From Botryosphaeria dothidea (Eukaryota; Ascomycota; Dothideomycetes; Botryosphaeriales; Botryosphaeriaceae), in the NCBI GenBank assembly GCA_011503125.2, contig WWBZ02000001.1, positions 4,216,001 to 4,280,000 of the forward strand: DNA of 64,000 nucleotides, read 5' to 3'. Shown piece after piece: positions 41,913 to 53,732 of the stretch. The notes below the pieces were generated by a model. That model saw only the letters and a list, made by a program, of their open reading frames with translations. It was not told the DNA's origin and made no database searches. A program made the translations under genes and the position numbers. How positions within the stretch are numbered: the first letter of the stretch is position 1; every line of letters begins with the position of its first letter.

Positions 41913-44900
41913 ATGCCGTCCGCTGCACCCATGTCCCGCCGCTGGACATCAGTCCTGCTTTTGTTTGCCGTTGTTTGCCTTCTGTTTACCCCCGCAGGTG
42001 CGCCGCTATCGTTCGAGAGCTCCCAGAGCTCCATTGCCTGACCCTCATGGCTAACAATTGCGCCACAGCGTCCGTCAAGCACGAAAATTTCAAGACCTGC
42101 AACCAGTCTGGCTTCTGTAAGCGCAACAGAGCCTTCGCCGACACTGCCCAGCAACTGTCCTCATCGTGGCAATCGCCCTACAAGCTCGACCCCGCCTCCA
42201 TCACCTTCAACAAGGGTCAATTGTCCGCCACAGTCCTCAAGAAGATCAATGATAACGATGAGGTCCGCCTGCCACTTACCGTGACATTCCTCGAGTCCGG
42301 CACTGCTCGTTTCACCCTCGATGAGGAGAAGCGTCAGAAGGGCGACATTGAGCTCCGCCACGACAGCAAAGCCCGCAAGCAGCGCTACAATGAGGCAGAG
42401 AAGTGGGCTATTGTCGGTGGTCTTGACGTCAGCACTGGTGCTGCCATCAGCTCCGAGGTGGATGAGGGCTTGACCAAGGTCGTCTATGGCCCCGGCGGCA
42501 AGTTTGAGGCCGTCATTCAGCACTCTCCCCTGGCCGTCGACTTCAAGCGTGATGGAAAGACCCAAATCAAGTTCAATGACCGCGGACTTCTCAACCTCGA
42601 GCACTGGAGGCCCAAGATTGAGAAGGAAAAGAAGGAAGGCGAGGAGGGCGCGGCTGAGGAGGCAACTCCCGAGCCCACCGAGGACGACAGCACTTGGTGG
42701 GAGGAGTCTTTTGGTGGAAACACCGACTCCAAGCCACGAGGCCCCGAGAGTATTGCCCTGGACATCACCTTCCCTGACTACGCTCATGTCTATGGTATTC
42801 CCGAGCATGCCAGCTCTCTGTCTCTTAAGGAGACTCGGTAAGCTCAATTCTCAAACAATGCCAAGCTTCAGCTAACACCTCCTAGTGGCGGCGATGGTGC
42901 CTACTCTGAACCCTACAGACTTTACAATGCCGACGTTTTCGAATATGAGATGGATAGTCCCATGACTCTCTATGGCGCCATTCCTTTCATGCAGGCGCAC
43001 CGCAAGGACTCCACCGTTGGTGTCTTCTGGTTGAACGGTGCTGAGACCTGGGTTGACATCGTCAAGTCCAAGAGCGCTGCCAACGCTCTCAGTCTCGGAG
43101 TCGCCGGTCACACCGACACCCAGACCCACTGGATCTCTGAGAGCGGTCTTCTCGATGTTTTTGTATTCCTCGGTCCTGAGCCCAAGGACGTCATCAAGAG
43201 CTACAGCGAGCTTACTGGCTACACTCAGCTTCCCCAGGAGTTCGCCATCGCTTATCACCAGTGCAGGTGGAACTACGTGACTGATGAAGATGTCATGGAT
43301 GTTGACCGCAAGTTCGACAAGCACAACATTCCTTACGATGTTATCTGGCTCGACATTGAGTACACGCATGAGAAGAAGTACTTCACCTGGGATCCCATGA
43401 CCTTCCCCAAGACCAAGGAAATGCACGAGCAGCTCGACAAGCATGACCGCAAGCTTGTAGCTATCATTGATCCTCACATCAAGAATGTCGCCGACTACCC
43501 CATCATTGACGAGATGAAGAGCAAGGAACTTGCTGCCAAGAACAAGGATGGCAACCAGTACGAGGGTTGGTGCTGGCCTGGCTCTTCATACTGGGTCGAC
43601 TGCTTCAACCCTGCTGCTGTCAACTGGTGGAAGGGTCTTTTCAAGTATGACAAGTTCCAGGGTTCTTTCCCGAACACCTTCATTTGGAACGACATGAACG
43701 AGCCTTCCGTTTTCAACGGCCCTGAGACTACCATGCCGAAGGACAACATGCATTTCGGTGACTGGGAACACCGCGATGTTCACAACATCAACGGCCTCAC
43801 CTTCCACAATGCCACTTACGAAGCTATGCTTGAGCGCAAGAAGGGCGAGGTTCGCCGTCCTTTCGTCCTTACCCGCTCTTTCTACTCGGGTAGCCAGAGA
43901 CTGGGCGCCATGTGGACTGGGGACAACCAGGCCAACTGGGACCACCTCGCTGCTTCCATTCCAATGACTCTTAATCAGGGAATCTCCGGTTTCCCCTTCG
44001 CCGGTGCTGACGTCGGTGGTTTCTTCGGTAACCCGGGCAAGGACCTCCTGACCCGTTGGTACCAGGCGGGAGCTTTCTATCCCTTCTTCCGTGGGCACGC
44101 TCACATTGATACCCGTCGCCGCGAGCCCTACCTCGCTGGCTCTCCTTACACTGAGATTATCACCCAGGCTCTCCGTCTGCGCTACTCTCTCCTGCCGGCC
44201 TGGTACACCGCCTTCCACGAGGCTAGCGTCAACGGCACTCCCATCATTCGTCCCAACTACTATGTTCACCCCACGGACGAGAAGGGCTTTGCCATTGATG
44301 ACCAGCTCTACCTCGGCTCGACCGGTCTCCTCGCCAAGCCCGTCGTCGCCGAGGGCGCCGAGAGCGTCGACATCTACATTGCCGATGACGAGCCCTACTA
44401 CGACTACTTCGACTACACCGTCCACACCGGCCCGGGCACCAAGACGGTCGCCGCCCCGCTCGAGAAGATCCCGCTCCTCATGCAGGGCGGCCACATCATC
44501 CCGCGCCGCGACCGCCCGCGCCGCAGCTCCGGCCTGATGAAGTTCGACCCCTACACGCTGGTCGTCACCGTCGGTAAGGAAGGCAACGCGCAGGGCGAGC
44601 TGTACGTCGATGACGGCGAGACGTTCGACTACCAGCAGGGCGCCTACATCCATCGCCGCTTCCTCTTCGACAAGCTCACCAAGGCGCTTACGTCTATCGA
44701 CATCGGCACCGCTGGCCCCAAGACCCCGGCTTACCTCAAGCATATGGCCAAGGTGCGTGTCGAGAGGGTTATTGTGGTTGGCGCGCCCGATGAGTGGGAG
44801 GGCTTGGAGAATGTGTTTGTTAGCGAGGAGGGCGCCAAGGAGAGCCAGAGGAGGAGGAAGGTCCCGATTTCGTTCACGAAGGGCAAGGGTGGCAAGGCCA

Positions 44901-44998
44901 GCTTTGCGGTCGTCAGGGACCCGAAGGTTAGCGTTACGAAGGGCTGGAGGATTGACTTTGGTGGCGAGGTGGAGGAGCAACATGGGCATTCTCATTAG
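41913..44998 (+). CDS. Glucosidase II alpha subunit (GH31, ER)
   Basis: Trims the inner alpha-1,3-linked glucoses from N-glycans in the ER during calnexin-cycle folding. Exons 41913-41997, 42069-42837 and 42886-44998; 988 residues, usual length. The start gives a signal peptide (RRWTSVLLLFAVVCLLFTPAG). NFKTCNQSGFCKRNR is the hallmark N-terminal block. The GH31 nucleophile is in FIWNDMNEPSVF (Asp at about 554) and the acid/base is in WTGDNQANWDH (Asp at about 631). VIWLDIEYTHEKKYFTW and GFPFAGADVGGFFGNP are further GH31 signatures. There is no HDEL-type retrieval signal, as expected because the beta subunit retains the complex. An acidic insert (KEGEEGAAEEATPEPTEDD) lies before the catalytic domain. 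It ends in HGHSH. Confidence 0.97.
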
Positions 44999-45744
44999 AT
45001 GGATTGAGGGGTAGATAAAAGGAAAGGATGTGAGGGAGGGGAAGAGGTGGAAAAATCACGATAGATATGAGGCTTTCTTTTGCGCAAAATTCAGAGGCGT
45101 GTTCTTCTATTTGGTTGCGGGTGTTGTTTGTGTCTTGGTAGAGCCCGTGTGTTGATTGTAGGCTGGCTGTAGATGTTCTAGGGGGCGTAGGTGTTCTTGT
45201 GAATGCCAAGATTCCTTGTCATTTGAGCGTGTGGTGAACTCCATGTGCATCCGTCTTGAGCTTGCGGACACTGATGTATTTAAGCCGCGTAAGCTGGCCT
45301 CATCTTCAAACCCATTGGACTTCGGGTTGTTGAATCAATCAATTCAACCCAAACGACCATACTGCGATGAATCTTACCTGTCCTTGATTCAACTTGCGTT
45401 GCGGTTTGTCGTCCCGTGCTGTGCAGTTTGGGTTTGGTAGGAAGTCCCTTTTCTTGTGCTGTTGCGCATCCTTCAACGATGCTGGCAAGCGCCTTGAGGG
45501 GAGTGACGGGAGGCAGTAATATCAGGAGTTGCTGTGTGCTGCTCTGGTCCCGTGACTGAGGAGGCGAGTGGAAGAAAGCTGCGTACTTTGGCCTTGTCTG
45601 ACTCGATTGAACAAACATTGAGGAGAGTTTCATAGAAAAGAAAAAGGATACTAGTGACGAATTCGAACTAGTCTCGGAACAAATGACATCATCTAGTTCG
45701 TGAAGTGTCAAAATCTCATTGCTTGAACCCTTCTCACAAATCCC
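44999..45744. other. Convergent intergenic, 746 bp
   Basis: 3' flanks of glucosidase II alpha (plus) and the large modular gene (minus). Short frames only. No gene seen. Confidence 0.55.
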
Positions 45745-48700
45745 TCAAAATCCAACTTTCTCAATTGTAGCCGCCGCCAGGGATTTCAAGAACTCGTCAG
45801 TCTTGCCTGGAGTGAATTTCAAGTCCATCCTGTGATGCTCTTTCAAGGTCGTTGTCTCGATGTGGATGTCAAAAGGTTTCTGTTCAGCCTTATCTGCGGA
45901 GAACGTTCCATCCAGTGATATATGCGTGATATTGCAAAGTCCAACCGCCGCGGAGACGAGCTCAGAAAGCGAATGATAGACAGTAGTTTCAACGTTTTTC
46001 GCGACGGCCAACCCGGTCTTGGCTGCTTCAAACGCCACGTTGTTGTTTTTCGCAATTTTCAGCTGGTCGGCGGCTTCTTTGATAGTGTTTTCGATTATTG
46101 TAATAATCGATCCCACTGCTTCTTCTGCTTTGAGCCAGATTTCTTCCAGCTCCCGGAAGATGGGCGATTGCATGACGTCGAGCGCTGTGGTGAGCACTCC
46201 AGAAGCGATCTCCAATCCTATGAATGCCAAACCTCTTTCAGCCTCAAGCACACCAATTTGGAAATACGGAATACATTGTCAGTAACAGGTATCAGGAAAA
46301 GATGGAGGATCACTCACAATATCGAGTGCGAGAGCTTTCTGATACCAACTGAGATTCTGCAGCTGGCCATTTAGATTACCGATCTGGACTTGAAGACCAT
46401 TGAGGCTCACTGGCCCTTTGAGTTCGTATGACAACACTACAAAGGGTCTGGTATTCTTACCTTCTGCTCCAGTAAAAGTCTCCCGGGCACGCTGAAGTGA
46501 AGCCTCTGCATCCCCGAATCTTGCATAAAATTCCTGCCGTCTCCTATCTCTTTCCGATAATTTGTTATTACGTTCTCTGTCACCCTTTGCCTGTTCTTCG
46601 TTGAGAGTTTTTTCTTTGTTACGGAGCTTTGTGCGCTCTGGTGCCAGCTTCCGCTCCATTTCGATCGTAGCATCCGCTTCTTGTCTGCTCGACTCGGCGC
46701 AAGCCTCTTCGATCAACATTTTCCTATCTTTTTTGCCAGCGGTAGTTGCTCTGTCCAGCTCTCGCAGCTTTTCTTCAAGTAGGTTGTTCTCACGCTCGTA
46801 CTCGGCACGCTTCTCGTCCAACACCCTCTGTGCCTTTTCAATAGCCTCTTTGTACTGCCTTTCCGCTTGCTTAACGCTAGCGGTGGCTATGTTGAGACCA
46901 TCTTGAATTCTCTTGTGCACCGCCTCGAGCGCTTTTTGGACGGACCTCTCCAGCTCCTCGATGATGTGTTGTTCAAACTTTGCGCTGACAGTCCAGTCTG
47001 CAGATCCTGGGTCGGAGATGCTGTTTTTGGTCTTGCGTATCATCTCGGCGTGCAGGCGAATCTCCATGAGTTCACTCCATTTGAGAAGGAAATAAAAATA
47101 GAACTCAGGCTCCGGCATCAGCTGACAGTGGACGTCGACGCTAACCTCCAGGTCGAAGACCTTGATATAGCCGTTCATGAGGAAGGACTGCCTGGCGGCA
47201 TCGAGGTTCATCTCAAGGAGTGCGTAAGTGCCGGGCTTGTCAGACAATGTTACGGTCCCTCCAACTTCCAGTGGACCGAGCTTGAATTATTGCAGCCAGG
47301 CCTGGAGATGGAAACCCTCTGATGATAACGTGCAGTCCATCCCGGCCTCATGGCCACACACGACGATGATCCCCTTCAGGCGGAATCCGGGAGGGTAATA
47401 CTCTGAGCCGAGTTTAGCGCCCATACTGGCATATATTTGAACGTCTAGAATCGTCATTGGCGGAGGACTCAGGTTCTTATCCATGGCGGCTGCTGCAAGC
47501 TCAAGAAGTTCGTCGTAGCTGAGCTTGGGGCAATTCATTTTCAACAACATCTTGCTTGGATTTTCACTTAAGACCATAGCCATACTGTATGAGTCATTTT
47601 TCGACTTGTCGATTTAGAAAGACCCGTTGAAGCCGACTTCGTTCACTCTGAAGGGGGCCCAACTGAGCCCAATGGATCCAGCCAGCACAAGCCCGATGGT
47701 CATTCGTTTGCTAAGACCGAAGGGGTTATTGATATCTCCTTTGAACTCCCTAAATATCGTAAGTGAAAGTCATATATGAGAACTGCTTGACCTACAGGGT
47801 TCCCGATGCGCTGAGAGCGTTTCCCTCAACCATCAAGGTAAATTGGACCCACTCGTTGGCCTCGTCTAACCTGAATTTCAACGTACCAACGAACTTGAGA
47901 CGTATACCAGTTGGTGTTGACGGATCCACCAGGAGCTGAAGACGTTCTGACTGGAAGCGAGGTCCCAGATCGATCTGCTTCGGTAAGTTTCAGAAAGTCT
48001 CCTCAATGTAACGGAAGCTCACCTTGACGGACTCAGGTAGGAATATCGCAATGCTTGGCACAGCAGATGCCTTAGTGAACCCGATGCTTAGGTAGCATTG
48101 ATCCCCCTTGGCCACTGTGCTGTTCTGGCCTCCCTCGATGAGCGGCACAGTTTCGAGTCGAGCACACAAGTAGAAGCCTGCTTTCTCGTCAGCTGTACAA
48201 AACTTTCCATAAATAGCCAAAGAGCTTACCCTGTTGGATCACGTAACCGTTCGAGTCGGGAACACCCTCTGGATTGTCGATATTCGAGTCAAGCAGCGTT
48301 ACTCCTCTCAAGCGAAGGTCCAAAGCATCTCCTTTCCCGATCCCCGGAACAAACTCATGGAGCCTCTTGTCTGAATCGAGCTGACCACAGGCAGCCCAGG
48401 ACCACTTCCCCTCTGATGTCCTCCGAACCATCAAGGCGGCTTTGACGTTAATGTTCTCGACGGATACATCGCCACTTACCTCGAGGCCGGCTTCGAAGCC
48501 CGACTCTGGAGAAGGAATGGTACTACTACCAGCCTGACTCTCACCGGGCTCTGCAGCTCCCTTACCAATTTGCAGGGTTAACGATGCATTGTGGATCGTC
48601 AAGAGTCCGTCATCCGTGACCCATTCGTTGACCGAGGCAGTGATCGAAAGCCCACTGAGTGTAAAGGAAATCTTGGCGGAAAATATTGGCCGGCGATTGA

Positions 48701-50029
48701 TTGTGAGATCGCCTTCCAAAAAGAACTCCCCCTTCGAGATCTTTGCGACAAGCCTCTCGCATGTGATATCATGCTCGGTTTTTTCCAGTGTTTTGCCATG
48801 AATTGCGGAGAAAATGTTGCAAATGTCGGCCCATGTAACGTGCTCCATCTCTGCTTGCAAGTACGACAGATCTGAGGATAATCAGTGTGGGGTAGCTCCC
48901 TTCGAGATTTGAGGGCCGCACCCTTGTTATTCTTGTATACAGCTCCCGTGAAGGAGATCTTCTTCATTCCTGGGTTTTCCCACATTGCAGTCACGGAGGC
49001 TGATACGACATCCTCTGAGCTCATGAGCTCAGCAGGCCTCTTTGTCCCGACAGCTGGATCAGCAGCCTCGAGCCTGCGGATCGGAAATTTGGCCTTGAAT
49101 TTCACACCTACGAGCTGTGAAGGGTTAACAGGTTTGTCGAAATGCAACTATTGAGTCTTACGTTGAGTGATTGTGCGCCCAAAGCATTATTCCAAGTCCC
49201 GCCGGGGATCGTCATTTCCATGTGTACATGAGTATCGTTCTTGATGCCAGCCTCGCAATCCAGTATGAGTGGAGTTATCGACCCGGGAAGAGAAAACTGC
49301 ACAGTGCCGCAGACTGCCCAGTCGATTTGGTTAGAGGCGCGCACCGAGCCACTGGAGCGTGTGCCAACCGTGAGGCGAACGCCAACAGAGAGTATGGTGA
49401 TTGTGTCGAGGACAGGAGGAAAGGCGATCTTCAGTTCATGCAATGCACCTTTCAGCTCAAGCCCGTCGATAATGTAGCTTTGGTCAGGTGTTTGCTGCAA
49501 CCCAAGGTACGCAGACAGTCTGAGAGTAGGCTTGGCATCTTCTCCGATGAAAGCTCGAAAGAAGGTGAAGATGCCATCGAGTGCACCACCAAACTCTACT
49601 TCCGTGCGAAAATACAATCCTGCAGGTGAGCTTCCAATTGGCATCGACCAGTATTCAATGGCCGAGTGGGTAAATGAAACGGCCCCGAAGGCCGAGGAAG
49701 AAAGCGATGGAAAAAGAGAGGCAACTGAAACACTCTCGTCAACTTCGTATTTCCAGAATTTGCGGGATTGTCCCTCGGGAAGTTCATTCCTTCCGGCAAC
49801 ATCTTTGAATACTGGATCTGCCCAGAAACCATCCCATCCTCTGACTGTGGGAACGTCAGTACCAAGGTCTTCAGTAGCCTGAGAATTTCCAATTTTGGCA
49901 ACTTCCTGTTGAACTGGCTTGACCGATGGGGGCGGAGGCTGAGCAACTTGCTGAAAAATGGGGTCATTGAAGAAGTTTCCGTCGGAAATTTTGATAGCGC
50001 GTAATTTTTCGTACAAGAGTGTGTTATTC
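45745..50029 (-). pseudogene. Large modular protein with coiled coil, unrecognised, apparently disrupted
   Basis: I do not recognise the family with certainty; it resembles large DUF6603-like modular proteins. Deduced segments: 50029-49162, 49114-48922, 48871-48230, 48177-48023, 47974-47796, 47749-47624, 47584-46318 and 46242-45745, over 1200 codons. The N-terminal two thirds is made of beta-rich modules with recurring patterns such as QIDWAVCGTVQFSLPG, GKWSWAACGQLDSDK and FKLGPLEVGGTV. Then comes a long charged coiled coil (codons within about 46500-46900) and a helical C-terminal domain. Problems: no ATG (the frame opens after TGA at 50035-50037); a stop at 47614-47616 avoidable only by a 39-nt intron with a poor donor; an in-frame TAA at 47287-47289 inside conserved-looking sequence; and no normal acceptor before the last segment, where only GAG fits. 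No signal peptide or catalytic motif is seen. Confidence 0.6.
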
Positions 50030-50627
50030 CTTGTTCACAATTGACTCTGACCAGATAATCTCATCTCACCCTCCGCTGAAAATTCTGCGCGTATAAATAA
50101 TATCACGCGGACACTACCACACATTGAGAGGACGTCATCAACTGTTCCTCGCATCATGGTCTTTGGTTTCCGCTGGTTGTGCAATATTGGCAGTTCCTTT
50201 CCTTCGAACTATCGAAGCTGTTTTCGGTACGTGTTCCCTGAACTAAAAAATGGCGCGGGATGGCTGGTTCTTTCTGGATCGTGTTCCAACGGAAAGCCTT
50301 CCGGAAAAGATCCGAGGCCGTGCGATTTGTCGGGAAGGCATGACATTCCAGGTTGCCTCTTGTGAACGGCAAGTTGTAACACCCCTTTACTTCACAGTCT
50401 TCCCGGAAATGTGGAATGATGGTAACAGAAGCATGTGTTCAGTTGATGTAGTAAAGTAAGTTCATATTGTCTTGCAGAACTAGTTGACCGACGTCAGATA
50501 CGCGCTCTTGCCCTACTTTAGCTATTCTAAGGTAAAATCAAAGACTCTGCAAACGAGTGTGGTGTCCTGCAGCACTTTTGAATATACAGTTGTAGCAAAA
50601 CATCCTTTAAGAGTCCTCATAGAGACC
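50030..50627. other. Intergenic, 598 bp, with TATA motif
   Basis: Separates the large modular gene from the small gene upstream of it. The sequence GTATAAATAATA at 50091-50102 is a good plus-strand TATA box about 60 bp before an ATG at 50157 that opens only a 69-codon frame (50157-50363). I cannot support that frame as a gene. Confidence 0.4.
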
Positions 50628-51186
50628 TTAGAAAGCTCTAAGGGGATCTCCAAAAGCTCCCTTCAAAGCATCTCCGACTTGATTGACCTGAGTATAGCCG
50701 GCACTGGAAACCATTCCCGCAGCTATGTTCCCGAACTTGGTGACAGTAGATTCAACGAAGCGATGCTATGCCATTCAGCACTCATAACGTTTATTCGTGC
50801 GAGGGATCTCATACCTGAGAAGGCCTGCGTTCCTGATCATGGTAGCAAAGCCACCGCTCAGTTCCCCCCTTCTTCTGACCGAACTGGAAACTCTCATCAA
50901 CATTGAGAGTGAGTTGATCGCCACCAATAGCCTTCTTCTTCAGCTCATCGACTTTATCCTTCTGAATAAAGATCAGGCCTTCACGCTCAGAGTCGTTCGC
51001 TACAAAGAACTGTTATTTTCTCATTGTCATCAGTGCATCTGGATACTCACGCGTCTTGTTCTCATACTTGCAGATAACATAGGTTCCTTCGCGAGTCTTT
51101 AGGGCCTGCGACCATTTGACATCGACTTCCTTCTGGCCGAGCTTGTCGGCAGGGACGAAGATTGTGTCACCCTTGGAAACGACCAT
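50628..51186 (-). CDS. Small unrecognised protein next to the large modular gene
   Basis: No family recognised. Exons 51186-51051, 50999-50815 and 50765-50628, with introns of 51 and 49 bp (both with GT-AG and a CTGAA/CTGAT-like branch); 152 residues. It begins MVVSKGDTIFVPADKLGQKE, which has a LysM/SH3-like look, followed by GTYVICKYENKT and EREGLIFIQKDKVDELKKKA. It ends with a Gly/Ala/Val-rich segment FGNIAAGMVSSAGYTQVNQV that could be a glycine-zipper or membrane-associating helix. The stretch after a six-G run (about 50860) reads poorly in the spliced frame but well one base off (GELSGGFATMIRNAGLL), so a small indel is possible. Same strand as the large gene and 600 bp upstream of it. An upstream in-frame start is also possible. 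Confidence 0.5.
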
Positions 51187-53732
51187 TGTGAGAATTGAAG
51201 ATGACAGAGTGTCTGCTGAGTTGGTAGTGAGCTTTGATATGGATTTGATGAAGTCAAAGGCTATTGAGGCTGCATGGATCACACTTTATACTGCGGATGC
51301 GTTTGGCAAAATCTTGCTCGGAGAAGTGAAGATTTACGGACTGGGTCAACACGCGCCCCTCACACGCCCTCTCGACCTGCGGACCGCTGCAGGACTTGCC
51401 AATCAGCACTCGGGGGTTGGATTTGCGAAGTTGAACCATGGCTACGAGACGGCTTCATCTGCTGAGAACGGCTATGACAAGGAAGGCACCTTGAGGCACA
51501 GACCTCAGGTCCGTTCAGCCAGCTCGAGCCATTCCGGCCCAGTTGTTCCATCGAACGCGTGCAAAGGGCGGAGTCACAGACTCTTCTCGCTCTGTTCATT
51601 AGATTCAAGGTACCGAAGAGGTGTTTAGGGAGAAAAGTACGCTTCGGGTAAGTCGAAAGTGACTGTGCGGTGAAGTTGGCCGCGTTCAATTGTGAATGTG
51701 CTTCCGATTCAGATCTTGCAACGTGCGGCATTTTCTTCCCTTTCTACTTCGGAACAGTAGCTGAGCGAAGCAACTGAAATAATCTGGACACCTCACCCTC
51801 AATGGCGGAATCCTTTTCATTCCCAGGGGATTAGGGTCCGCATCAGGTAATTTCAAACTTGGTGACCCCGCAAAACGGTAGCGTTGCTCCAATTTCATTC
51901 CTTGCAGTACTCAGTGGCGCCACGTTACGCATGCCTTCCCATAAATCTTTCTCGAATTCACCGGAAGGTTGGGGTCGCCGTGAGCTCCGCCAGACTTTGG
52001 TGTCCACTCCTTGGGGATTGTGGAGCTGAGACTCAAGCAATCTGGTTCATGGCTCCTGTCACCAACAGACATCACTTTATTGGTGTGGCCGCGAACGTTG
52101 ACCATATCAAGGGGAGACCTCATCGAAGAAGTGATCAGAAAGGCCGAAATCGACGATCGAAGCCACTGTGCGAAGCAAACTTGTGGCTTGCATCCCTTAC
52201 GAGTATCGACCGGTGAACGACGAATGCAGGCAAGTAATTGTGAAACGTGAAAGCCAATCTTAGTAAGCGACTTATCAAACCAACATAACAGCTTTGCCTG
52301 AATCATTGTCTTTCTCTGCCAGGCCTTCTGATGCGAAGTCTTCTCCGGATGAGAGGCAGGACTATTTTCACTCATCGCTTTCCTTCATATGGGCATCGAA
52401 CACACCTCCTTTTCATAAGTCTGTCAGATAGTTGACAGTTACGACTTGGTGATCAGGCCATGAATGAAGCCTCTAAGTGAGTTTGAACAATTCCGTCACA
52501 AGGATTAGCTTTGGGCATTTCAACAGCCTCAAGATACGGTCAGCCTTGGCTCAGCAGCGAAGCGGAAAGTTTCTAAGCCTTGAAATTGAATATTGAATTA
52601 GAGCAAATTGAGTCTTTTGCTACATATGTAAGTGGTTATTATGTGTTTATCTGGCTTGTCTCTTGCTACTAAAGCATATGAAAGGATGCATGCCAACATC
52701 CAACGCCTTGTAGCACGTTGGAGCTTCTTATGCTCAGGCAACCTGACAAATACGGGGCAGTATTACAACTTGACATCTCTCTTTCTTCACGGCTACTTGA
52801 CTTTTGTATTTGCATCGGATCACCTGGCGTAAGATAATCGAAGATCATCCTGTTGAGTAGGAGCAATGTCCGCTTTGATGGGCAGATTGTTTCCCTCAAT
52901 CATCTCCTCCAGCCTTGAAATTATACACGAATGGTGCTAGCCACTAAGTTGTCGGCTGTAAATATCGTATAAATCGTAATCCACTTGGCTGAGAAATCTT
53001 TCGCAAGAACGCTTGACGAAATACTCACGAATCAATAAGAAGGGAATTCCACTTCCAAGGCATAGGCGCCGCCGAAAGGTTCGAAACCTCGAAACTACTA
53101 TGAGAAAGATCGAGGTTCTTCGAGGCTGCCGGGCTGATACTATTGGATGATACGGACTTAATGAGTTTTCCCGGCTAATGTCAAGCAAAAATGGGGTGTC
53201 GCCTTCAAATAAGTCTGCATAAGTCTGTTCTTTGGCCGAGCAGCATGGTAGGTGGTCCATGGTCCGATGAAAGAGAACAGTTGAGGTCAAGAAGTCTTCC
53301 AGGCGGGCTATCCACGTGGCGAAGAAGCTGTCCCGTCGGTGGAATGTGAAACACACTTTGATTATTCCCCTGCCTTGAACTCCAGCCTCAGCCAAAGCTG
53401 GGAAATATGTATCTGCCAATGTCTTAGGTCTAATGGCGGTCATATGATGTTTGCTGGGACTATGGTTCAATGTCGCACTGAGATGACTAGCTCTAGTTTT
53501 ATGATACCTGCGTCGCATCCGCCTGGTCACTATTCAGAAAAAGGGTGAGTTGTCAAAGTCGCCGGGCAAGCGAAGCGCGGAGCCGTGCCATTCGCGCCAA
53601 GACGGGAGCGATCGGGGCCCCAGCAGAGGCGCGTCACCGAGCACCCAAAAGTTCTCCGGTCGCCGCAAATCCACCGTTCCGCCGTCGCGCGCGCCGCATT
53701 GTACATCCAGCCACCACCCAAACATCGCGACA
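51187..53732. other. 2.5 kb without a confident gene
   Basis: Upstream of the small minus-strand gene and of TIM22. Medium open frames occur on the minus strand at 51911-52375 and 52937-53530, and overlapping ones on the plus strand at 51884-52250. None shows a known domain or consistent introns, and codon choice looks mixed. They may be remnants of decayed genes. 52430-52830 is AT-rich. The last ~200 bp is the TIM22 promoter. Confidence 0.45.

Noticed and set aside
50157..50363. 69-codon plus-strand frame after a good TATA box
   Set aside because: Short, no family and no introns; the TATA motif is nearly symmetrical and may serve the minus strand.
53070..53100. GGTTCGAAACC as a tRNA B box
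   Set aside because: No A box or cloverleaf could be found upstream.
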